A stretch of 64,000 nucleotides of DNA, taken from contig NZ_JADYUI010000005.1 of assembly GCF_021531695.1 (NCBI RefSeq), positions 62,001 through 126,000 of the forward strand. The letters are read 5' to 3'. Positions within the stretch are counted from its first letter, which is position 1, and each line of letters begins with the position of its first letter. Positions 57,500 through 64,000 of the stretch are shown piece after piece. The position numbers and the translations under genes were made by a program. Source of the stretch: Roseburia hominis (GTDB lineage: Bacteria; Bacillota; Clostridia; Lachnospirales; Lachnospiraceae). The notes beneath the pieces are model-generated. The model worked only from the letters and a program-made list of their open reading frames with translations, was not told the origin of the DNA and did no database searches.

Positions 57500-59635
57500 A
57501 TGAAAGACAAAATTTTCGGTGTACTGCAAAGAGTTGGAAGATCTTTTATGCTTCCAATCGCACTTCTGCCGGTTGCAGGTTTACTGCTCGGCATCGGTGG
57601 TTCCTTTACGAATGAGACCATGTTGGAATCTTATGGTTTATTAAACGTTATGGGACCTGGAACTGTTCCAAATGCACTTTTCCTGATTATGAACGATGCA
57701 GGAAATATTATATTTGGAAACCTACCCCTCATTTTTGCTATGGGAGTAGCAATTGGTATGGCAAAAAATGAAAAAGCTGTTGCCGCCCTGGCTGCAGCAA
57801 TTGCATTCTTCGTCATGCATGCTTCTATTGGTGCAATGATTTCATTGAACGGCGGAACAGAAAATATGTTAAGTGGTGCTACCACATCCGTAGTAGGTAT
57901 TACTTCTTTACAAATGGGTGTATTCGGCGGTATCATTGTAGGACTTGGCGTAGCCGCCTTGCACAACAGATTTTATAAAATCGAATTACCTCAGGTCTTA
58001 TCGTTTTTTGGAGGAACAAGATTTGTACCAATTATCTGTACTTTGGTATATGTAATCGTCGGTATCGCCATGTTTTATATCTGGCCACCGATTCAGAGCG
58101 GTATTTACGCAGTTGGTAATCTTGTTTTAAAATCCGGATATGCCGGAACATGGGTATATGGCTTTATGGAACGACTTCTGATTCCATTTGGTCTGCATCA
58201 TGTATTTTATCTTCCATTCTGGCAGACAGGTGTCGGTGGAACATTGGAAGTTGCAGGACAGGTGATAGAAGGTGCGCAGAATATCTTCTTTGCACAGCTT
58301 TCTGATCCGACCGTAGAACACTTTGCTGTATCTGCAACCAGATTTATGTCCGGAAAGTTCCCACTCATGATTTTTGGACTTCCGGGAGCAGCACTCGCTA
58401 TGTATCGTTGTGCAAAACCGGAAAAGAAAAAAGTAGTTGGCGGACTTTTATTATCAGCAGCCCTTACCTCTATGCTGACAGGTATTACGGAACCACTTGA
58501 GTTTACATTTTTATTTGTAGCTCCTGTTTTATACCTGATTCACTGTGTATTTGCCGGATTAGCATATATGTTAATGCATATTTGCGGTGTAGGTGTAGGT
58601 ATGACATTCTCCGGTGGTCTGATTGATATGTTCCTGTTTGGTATTTTGCAGGGAAATAAGAAAACCAGCTGGATTTGGATTGTAATTGTTGGAATTGGAT
58701 ACTTTGTTGTTTATTACTTCTTATTCTCATTCCTGATTAAGAAATTTGATTTTAAAACTCCTGGACGTGATGATGGAGAAGAAACAAAGCTTTACACACG
58801 AAAAGATGTGGAAGCAAAGAAAAATGGTACAAACAGTAACACAAAATCCGGAAATAATGATGAGTTATCCCAAATGATCTGTGCAGGTCTTGGGGGCAAG
58901 AAAAACATTTCAACCGTAGACTGTTGTGCAACACGTTTACGCTGTGATGTTTTTGAAGCAAATAAAGTCAATGATGCACTTTTGAAATCAACCGGTGCCT
59001 CCGGCGTTATTCATAAAGGTCAGGGCGTTCAGATTATTTATGGTCCAAAAGTTGCAGTCATTAAATCAAATCTGGAAGAATATCTGGAAACCGCACCGGA
59101 CGAAGAAACCGGATTTGATGTGGCAGAATCAGATTCTGAGGAAAAAAATGAAACAACAGGAACTAAGCTCGTAAAAACAATCGTAATTGCAAGTCCGGTT
59201 GATGGTATTGCAGCAGATATTACAACTGCTCCGGATGAAGGATTTGCAGGAAAAATGATGGGAGATGGTGCAGTGATTGAACCATTAAACAACATGATAT
59301 GTGCACCTGTAAACGGAGAAGTCTCCTTTGTATTCCCTACCAAACATGCCATCGGTTTAAAATCAGAAGATGGAATTGAAATGCTTCTTCATATTGGAAT
59401 TGATACCGTAAAATTAAATGGCGAGGGATTCGAGGTGTTCGTCGAAGAGGGTGCGAAAATCAAAAAAGGCGATATCCTGATGAAAATAGATCTGGATTAT
59501 GTAAAAGAGCATGCACCTTCCATTGTTTCCCCGATTCTTTGTACAGAATTGGAAAATAATGAAAAAATAAGATTATTAAAAACCGGAAATATCAAAACCG
59601 GTGAAGACCTTTATGCCGTAGATATTTACGAATAA
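57500..59635 (+). CDS. ptsG: PTS glucose-type transporter subunit IICBA
   Basis: A 711-residue fused PTS permease in the order EIIC-EIIB-EIIA. EIIC (about 1-420) carries the glucose-family membrane domain (LLPVAGLLLGIGG; GITEPLEFTFLFVAP). EIIB has the phosphocysteine motif STVDCCATRLRC; EIIA has FPTKHAIGLKS and LLHIGIDTVKLNG with the two active histidines. ATG 57500 lies after the terminator; the in-frame ATG at 57431 sits within the terminator stem and is not used. Glucose or N-acetylglucosamine are possible substrates. Regulated by the leader antiterminator. Confidence 0.9.
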   Translation: MKDKIFGVLQRVGRSFMLPIALLPVAGLLLGIGGSFTNETMLESYGLLNVMGPGTVPNALFLIMNDAGNIIFGNLPLIFAMGVAIGMAKNEKAVAALAAAIAFFVMHASIGAMISLNGGTENMLSGATTSVVGITSLQMGVFGGIIVGLGVAALHNRFYKIELPQVLSFFGGTRFVPIICTLVYVIVGIAMFYIWPPIQSGIYAVGNLVLKSGYAGTWVYGFMERLLIPFGLHHVFYLPFWQTGVGGTLEVAGQVIEGAQNIFFAQLSDPTVEHFAVSATRFMSGKFPLMIFGLPGAALAMYRCAKPEKKKVVGGLLLSAALTSMLTGITEPLEFTFLFVAPVLYLIHCVFAGLAYMLMHICGVGVGMTFSGGLIDMFLFGILQGNKKTSWIWIVIVGIGYFVVYYFLFSFLIKKFDFKTPGRDDGEETKLYTRKDVEAKKNGTNSNTKSGNNDELSQMICAGLGGKKNISTVDCCATRLRCDVFEANKVNDALLKSTGASGVIHKGQGVQIIYGPKVAVIKSNLEEYLETAPDEETGFDVAESDSEEKNETTGTKLVKTIVIASPVDGIAADITTAPDEGFAGKMMGDGAVIEPLNNMICAPVNGEVSFVFPTKHAIGLKSEDGIEMLLHIGIDTVKLNGEGFEVFVEEGAKIKKGDILMKIDLDYVKEHAPSIVSPILCTELENNEKIRLLKTGNIKTGEDLYAVDIYE

Positions 59636-59665
59636 ACATAAAAATGGTCTGGGGAGGGGAATTAT

Positions 59666-60502
59666 ATGTACCGTGTTACCAAAGCACTCAATCACAATGC
59701 CGTGTTAGCAATTGAAAAAGATGGAACGAAAGAATACCTGATTCTCGGCAAAGGAATCGGATTTGGCAAAAAAGTAAGTGAATATATTTCACCTACCAAA
59801 GACTGCCATATTTATTCACTTCAGAATGGGCAGGAACCACAAAATACAAAAGCTTTAATCCGAAACATGAATCCGAAATATTTAGAAATAGCCAATGCGA
59901 TTTTAGACAAGGCAGAAAAAGAATTCGGAGCGGTTGACCGAAGCATATTATTCCCTATGGCAGACCACATCTCTTTTGCAGTAAAACGAATGCAAAAAGG
60001 AGAAGAAATCAGTAATCCTTTAACACAGGATATTCAGGTTTTATTTTATAAAGAATATAAGATTGCCATGCTGGCGAAAGAGCTTTTAGAAGAGTCAGAC
60101 CATATTATTATTGACGAACATGAAATCGGTTATATTGCATTGCATGTCCATTCTTCCATTTGTGATGAAAAGGTATCCAATGCCATGCAGATTGCAGCTG
60201 CTGTCCGCGAATGTATTAGTATGATAGAACAGGATATCGGAAAAAATATTGATGTACAGACAATTTCTTATAATCGTCTGATGAATCACATCAAATATAT
60301 GGCGGCAAGAGCATTGACCAACGAAGAATTAAAACTGAATATGAACGATTATATCGCTCAACAGTTCCCAAATTCTTTTCGTGTAGCCACAACAGTATGC
60401 AATCATTTAGAACATCATTTAAAAGTTCATCTGCCTGACATAGAAATCGGATATCTTGCCATGCATATTGAACGCGTATATGCGGAACAAACAACAGAAT
60501 AA
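59666..60502 (+). CDS. BglG/LicT/GlcT-family transcription antiterminator
   Basis: A 278-residue RNA-binding regulator: CAT RNA-binding domain about 1-56 (YRVTKALNHNAVLAIEKDG; ILGKGIGFGKK), then two PRD domains with the phosphorylatable histidines in FPMADHISFAVKR and IGYIALHVHSS (PRD1) and LMNHIKYMAARAL and IGYLAMHIERVY (PRD2). It follows ptsG and is the obvious ligand of the RAT at 57376. By analogy with GlcT/LicT it is inhibited when its PRD is phosphorylated by the idle PTS permease. GGGGAGGGGA precedes the ATG. Confidence 0.92.
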   Translation: MYRVTKALNHNAVLAIEKDGTKEYLILGKGIGFGKKVSEYISPTKDCHIYSLQNGQEPQNTKALIRNMNPKYLEIANAILDKAEKEFGAVDRSILFPMADHISFAVKRMQKGEEISNPLTQDIQVLFYKEYKIAMLAKELLEESDHIIIDEHEIGYIALHVHSSICDEKVSNAMQIAAAVRECISMIEQDIGKNIDVQTISYNRLMNHIKYMAARALTNEELKLNMNDYIAQQFPNSFRVATTVCNHLEHHLKVHLPDIEIGYLAMHIERVYAEQTTE

Positions 60503-60536
60503 TTGAAAACAAAAAATAAAAACGGAGGTTACTATC

Positions 60537-60794
60537 ATGAAAGAATTTAACTACACAATTACAGACGAAATCGGAATTCACGCAAGACCGGCAGGAATGC
60601 TTGTAAAAGAGGCCGGAAATTATCCTGCAAAGATTACCATAACATGTAACGGAAAAAGTGCAGATGCCAAGAGATTAATGGCACTGATGACACTTGGCGT
60701 AAAACATGGCGATATTGTAACTGTACAGGTAGAAGGCGAACAGGAAGAAGAAACCATGGCAGCTATGGAACATTTTTTTCAAACGAATTTATAA
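60537..60794 (+). CDS. ptsH: Phosphocarrier protein HPr with Arg at position 46
   Basis: An 85-residue HPr. The phosphoryl-carrying His15 is intact in EIGIHARPAGML. The regulatory segment reads ADAKRLMALMTLGV, where standard Firmicute HPr has KSIMGVMSLG: residue 46 is Arg (codon AGA) instead of the Ser that HPr kinase phosphorylates. It should still shuttle phosphate from EI to the EIIA domains but cannot form HPr(Ser46-P) for CcpA. ACGGAGG precedes the ATG; it lies between the antiterminator and ptsI. Confidence 0.93.
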   Translation: MKEFNYTITDEIGIHARPAGMLVKEAGNYPAKITITCNGKSADAKRLMALMTLGVKHGDIVTVQVEGEQEEETMAAMEHFFQTNL

Positions 60795-60809
60795 ACAGGA
60801 GATGGTTCG

Positions 60810-62423
60810 ATGGAAAAATACAGTGGAAAAACTATCTTTCAGGGAATTGCAATTGGTAAAATAAAATTTTATCAAAACGAAGAAAAAACCGTTAAGCGTT
60901 GCCGCATAGAAGATACGACAGAAGAAGTTAACCGCTATGAAACGGCAAAAGAAACGGCAATTGCACAATTAAACGAATTATATCAAAAAGCCTGCAAAGA
61001 AGTAGGTGAGGTAAATGCTGCCGTTTTCGAAGTGCACGCTATGATGTTGGAAGATGCCGATTACAACGACTCTGTCAAAAATATCATTGAGCAGCAAAAT
61101 GTTAATGCCGAATATGCAGTTGCTATAACAGGAGACAACTTCTCTAAAATGTTTGCTGAAATGGATGATGAATATTTTAAGGCAAGATCCGCGGATATCC
61201 TTGATATATCTGACCGTGTCGTAGCTGTATTAAGTGGAAACACGAAAGAAAAATATAATTTCGATGAACCGGTGATTTTAGTTTCCGACGATTTAGCTCC
61301 AAGTGAAACCGTACAGATGGACAAATCAAAACTCCTTGCTTTTGTAACCCGGTACGGTTCCTCGAACTCCCACACAGCTATTTTGGCAAGAACCATGATG
61401 ATTCCTGCCTTAATCGGTATAGAAATTAAGGAAGAATGGGATGGAAAAAATGCCATTGTAGATGGAATCAATGGTATCTTATACATTGAGCCGGAAGCAG
61501 ATATTTTACAGGAAATGCAGGAAAAACAACAGAAAATGCTGCAGGAAAGAAAACTTCTTGCAGAATTAAAAGGAAAAGAAGATGTCACAAAAAGCGGGAA
61601 AAAAATAAAACTATTTGCGAATATCGGTTCCGTCTCTGATGTAACAGATGTATTGAAGAATGATGCTGCCGGGATTGGTTTATTCCGAAGCGAATTTCTA
61701 TATTTACAACAGGATCATTTGCCGACAGAAGAAGAACAGTTTCAAGTATACAAAACGGTCGCAGAAAATATGGCAGGTAGGAAGGTTATTATCCGTACTT
61801 TGGATATCGGTGCCGACAAACAGGTCGATTATCTGCATTTAGCGAAAGAAGATAATCCGGCAATGGGTTATCGCGCAATTCGAATCTGTTTAACGCAGAC
61901 AGACATTTTTAAAACACAACTTCGCGCACTTTTCCGCGCCAGCAAATTTGGAAATATTGCAATTATGTTTCCGATGATTATTTCTGTAGATGAAGTAAAA
62001 AAAATCAAAGCTATTGTAAATGAAGTAAAACAGGAATTAGATAATGCAGGATTTTCTTATGGGAATGTTGAACTTGGTATCATGATAGAAACTCCTGCGG
62101 CAGTCATGATGAGTGATGAGCTTTCCAAGGAAGTAGATTTCTTTAGTATTGGCACAAATGACCTTACGCAATATACCCTTGCGATCGACAGACAGAATGC
62201 GAAGCTGGACGAATTCTACGATTCTCATCATCCGGCAGTGCTCCGTATGATACAAATGGTCATTCAGAATGCTCACAAAAACAATTGCTGGGTTGGAATT
62301 TGCGGAGAACTTGGTGCAGATTTGACTTTGACCAGACAATTTATTGAAATGGGCATTGATGAATTATCTGTTTCTCCATCCTTTGTTCTGCCAATCAGAA
62401 AAATTATTCGGGAATTAGATTAA
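60810..62423 (+). CDS. ptsI: PTS enzyme I (phosphoenolpyruvate-protein phosphotransferase)
   Basis: A 537-residue EI that transfers phosphate from PEP to HPr His15. Seen: the phosphohistidine in GSSNSHTAILARTM (usual form GGRTSHTAI), PEP-binding GLFRSEFLYLQQ, IGTNDLTQYTLAIDRQN, and the C-terminal active Cys in WVGICGELGADL. Slightly shorter than the common 570 residues. CAGGAGATG precedes the ATG 15 bp after ptsH. Last gene of the operon. Confidence 0.95.
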   Translation: MEKYSGKTIFQGIAIGKIKFYQNEEKTVKRCRIEDTTEEVNRYETAKETAIAQLNELYQKACKEVGEVNAAVFEVHAMMLEDADYNDSVKNIIEQQNVNAEYAVAITGDNFSKMFAEMDDEYFKARSADILDISDRVVAVLSGNTKEKYNFDEPVILVSDDLAPSETVQMDKSKLLAFVTRYGSSNSHTAILARTMMIPALIGIEIKEEWDGKNAIVDGINGILYIEPEADILQEMQEKQQKMLQERKLLAELKGKEDVTKSGKKIKLFANIGSVSDVTDVLKNDAAGIGLFRSEFLYLQQDHLPTEEEQFQVYKTVAENMAGRKVIIRTLDIGADKQVDYLHLAKEDNPAMGYRAIRICLTQTDIFKTQLRALFRASKFGNIAIMFPMIISVDEVKKIKAIVNEVKQELDNAGFSYGNVELGIMIETPAAVMMSDELSKEVDFFSIGTNDLTQYTLAIDRQNAKLDEFYDSHHPAVLRMIQMVIQNAHKNNCWVGICGELGADLTLTRQFIEMGIDELSVSPSFVLPIRKIIRELD

Positions 62424-62446
62424 TATAATATCCTTTATCAGGTTTT

Positions 62447-62480
62447 AAGCGGTAAGACCAGTATGGTTTTTCCGCTTTTT
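62447..62480 (+). terminator. Intrinsic terminator of the PTS operon
   Basis: AAGCGG...GACCA pairs with TGGTTTTTCCGCTT (some G-U or mismatch), 3-4 nt loop, then TTTTT. Confidence 0.78.
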
Positions 62481-62500
62481 ATCAAAAAATATTCACAAAT

Positions 62501-62528
62501 TTACATAATTGTACAAAAATAGTATAAT
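62501..62528 (+). promoter_or_regulatory. Promoter of the 2-hydroxyacid dehydrogenase gene
   Basis: TTACAT, 16-bp spacer, TATAAT, ending 10 bp before palindromic element C, which therefore becomes part of the 5' leader. Confidence 0.5.
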
Positions 62529-62538
62529 AAAAAATAAA

Positions 62539-62677
62539 CCCGAATTTATGATTTCACTTGGCGGGTGAATAGAATTCACCCACCACACAGCCTCAGACAA
62601 AAGCTGCAAAGCAGCGACAGATACGCTGGCGTAGCTGGTCTGTGGCTTGTCTGTGTGGTGGCTGTGAATAATTCGGG
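62539..62677 (+). repeat. Modular palindromic element, copy C lacking the left arm
   Basis: A 139-bp copy of the element at 17682 in the same orientation. From CCCGAAT it goes directly into TTATGATTTCACTTGGCGGG, so the left arm of the first module is gone, while the right hairpin (CACCACACAG ... GGCTTGTCTGTGTGGTGG) and the end CTGTGAATAATTCGGG are kept. The right module has an altered left arm (CCTCAGACAAAAGCTGC). Confidence 0.82.
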
Positions 62678-62709
62678 ATAACGTATTGAAGAAAAGTGAG
62701 GGATAGAAA

Positions 62710-63663
62710 ATGAAAATCAGTTTATTAGAGCCTATTGGTGTATCAAAAGAAGTAATTGATGAATTATCGGCCGGATTTTTAGAACAGGGACATGAATTTG
62801 TTTCCTACGACACAAAAACTACAGATATGGAAGAATTAAAGAAACGAAGTGCAGACTGCGATATTGTAATGATTGCAAATAATCCATATCCGGAAGAAGT
62901 CATAAAAAGTACAGATACTTTAAAAATGATTTCGGTTGCCTTTACCGGAATTGACCATATTGGCGTAGCAGAATGCGAAAAGAAAGATATCATGATTTGC
63001 AATGCTGCCGGATATTCCAACCAGACTGTCGCGGAACTTGCCGTCGGCATGACAATTGATGCATTACGAAATGTGGTAAAAGCAGACTCTGTTGTAAGAA
63101 ATGGCGGAACCAGCGCAGGAATCGGAGGACGCGAAATCTGTGGACGTACCGTTGGAATCATTGGTTTAGGACGAATCGGTCTTATGACGGCCAAGCTGTT
63201 TCTTGCCTTTGGTGCAAAAGTAATTGCTTATAACCGGAGTCAGTCCGAAGAAGCGAAACAACTTGGCATCGAATACAAACCATTGGATCAGGTACTTTCC
63301 GAAAGTGATATCGTTTCCCTGCATCTTCCTTTAAATGATTCCACAAGAAACTTTTTATCTAAGGATAAAATTACACTGATGAAACCTGATACTGTTTTTG
63401 TGAATTGTGCCAGAGGCCCAATTGTAGACAATGCAGCCCTTGCCGACGCATTAAATCATGATCGCCTCGGATTTGCCTGTGTAGATGTATTTGACATGGA
63501 ACCACCACTGCCAACAGATTATCCATTACTTCATGCAAAAAATACATTATTAACCCCGCACCAGGCATTCATATCAGAAGAATCCATGAAGCGAAGAGCC
63601 AAAATCGTATTTGACAATGTATATGCCTATTTAGCCGGCAAACCGGAAAATGTATGTAAATAA
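62710..63663 (+). CDS. D-isomer-specific 2-hydroxyacid dehydrogenase family protein
   Basis: A 317-residue NAD-dependent dehydrogenase of the SerA/LdhA/HprA fold. Seen: NAD-binding GRTVGIIGLGRIGLMTAKL near residue 145, DTVFVNCARGPIVDNAAL with the catalytic Arg nearby, FDMEPPLP with the conserved Glu, and TPHQAFISEESM with His. Substrate cannot be told: hydroxypyruvate, phosphoglycerate or D-lactate types are possible. No ACT domain, so not a typical long SerA. GAGGGATAGAAA precedes the ATG. Confidence 0.88.
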   Translation: MKISLLEPIGVSKEVIDELSAGFLEQGHEFVSYDTKTTDMEELKKRSADCDIVMIANNPYPEEVIKSTDTLKMISVAFTGIDHIGVAECEKKDIMICNAAGYSNQTVAELAVGMTIDALRNVVKADSVVRNGGTSAGIGGREICGRTVGIIGLGRIGLMTAKLFLAFGAKVIAYNRSQSEEAKQLGIEYKPLDQVLSESDIVSLHLPLNDSTRNFLSKDKITLMKPDTVFVNCARGPIVDNAALADALNHDRLGFACVDVFDMEPPLPTDYPLLHAKNTLLTPHQAFISEESMKRRAKIVFDNVYAYLAGKPENVCK

Positions 63664-63667
63664 ATAC

Positions 63668-63698
63668 ATAGGGAGGTCAATTCTTTGTCCCTCCCTAT
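63668..63698. terminator. Bidirectional terminator between convergent genes
   Basis: ATAGGGAGG / CCTCCCTAT, nine pairs, 13-nt loop, with AT-rich flanks on both sides. It serves the dehydrogenase gene on + and the chemoreceptor gene on -. Confidence 0.8.
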
Positions 63699-63712
63699 AT
63701 TTATTTTATAAA

Positions 63713-64000
63713 TTACTCGTATTTAAACTTACTAATTTCTATATTGAGATCTTCCGCCATTTTCATTACATCTTTACTGGAATGTGTGACTTTTTCCATA
63801 GAGGTCTTCTGAAGATTTACAGCTGCAGAAGCCTCCTCCATACACGCAGCATTTTCCTGAGACGTGGCCGACAAATCACTCATAACCTGCACAAGCGTAT
63901 CCCGACTTTCTTTCATCTCGCTGGCAGAAGAATGCAGACATTCACATTGTTCTCCCATCTTTTGAAGCGTTTCTGCAATCTGGTAAAACTTATCTTTGGT
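63713..64000 (-). CDS. Methyl-accepting chemotaxis protein, C-terminal part (continues beyond window)
   Basis: On the - strand the frame is open from the window edge (TKDKFYQIAETLQKMGEQ) to the stop at 63713, 95 residues. It shows the C-terminal coiled coil of an MCP signalling domain: VMSDLSATSQENAACMEEAS and KMAEDLNIEISKFKYE. The start is outside the window; the ATG at 63958 is internal. It is the only gene in the window on this strand. Confidence 0.85.
   Translation of the reverse strand, partial: TKDKFYQIAETLQKMGEQCECLHSSASEMKESRDTLVQVMSDLSATSQENAACMEEASAAVNLQKTSMEKVTHSSKDVMKMAEDLNIEISKFKYE

Overview
The window looks like a chromosome segment of a low-GC, anaerobic, gut-type member of the Lachnospiraceae (class Clostridia). 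The grounds are the low GC content, purine-rich ribosome binding sites with some GTG/TTG starts, AT-rich intrinsic terminators, lipoprotein sugar-binding proteins, several chemoreceptors, a spore-coat-like ferritin-fold protein and a LytTR/DUF3021 regulator pair. The species cannot be fixed from the sequence. Almost every gene lies on the + strand. I see no rRNA, tRNA, CRISPR array, intact transposase or prophage.

Layout. 1-5737: end of a glycine-cleavage operon continued by serine dehydratase and serine hydroxymethyltransferase, which together can turn glycine into serine and pyruvate. 5935-6393: spore-coat-like protein. 6579-17680: cytosolic alpha-glucan locus (GH31 alpha-glucosidase, binding protein, MalF/MalG-type permeases, type I pullulanase, glycogen-debranching enzyme, HAD phosphatase). 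18030-20819: ABC exporter with LytTR regulator and DUF3021 membrane protein. 20986-25164: giant RND transporter. 25395-26743: small alarmone synthetase and HAD phosphatase. 26765-38030: AraC-controlled beta-galactan locus (binding protein, two permeases, GH2 beta-galactosidase, an unrecognised 610-residue protein, zinc ribbon, cytosolic GH53 galactanase) followed by a NUDIX hydrolase. 38223-45024: two chemoreceptors flanking a thiS-thiG-thiH-tenI cluster. 45026-46396: rRNA methyltransferase. 46447-47435: decayed accessory DNA. 47659-51362: nadA-nadB-nadC-niaR operon. 51492-57351: MMPL transporter and surface protein pair. 57500-62423: PTS operon (EIICBA, antiterminator, HPr, EI). 62710-63663: 2-hydroxyacid dehydrogenase. 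63713-64000: 3' part of a third chemoreceptor on the - strand.

The main theme is import and cytosolic breakdown of plant and storage oligosaccharides. Two binding-protein-dependent importers lack their own ATPase and probably share one encoded elsewhere. All recognised glycosidases lack signal peptides, so oligosaccharides must enter before full hydrolysis. The PTS operon has its own RNA antitermination switch, and its HPr carries Arg in place of the regulatory Ser46.

The least ordinary items are a family of three modular palindromic elements (17682, 25166, 62539) with shared CCCGAATTATTCAC ends; HPr Arg46; the MMPL transporter with a bactofilin-like tail paired with a GLUG/coiled-coil surface protein; the LytTR-DUF3021 exporter operon with a 21-bp-phased direct repeat at its promoter; the unrecognised 610-residue protein in the galactan locus; and a short leader hairpin found upstream of two unrelated genes with a compensating base-pair change.
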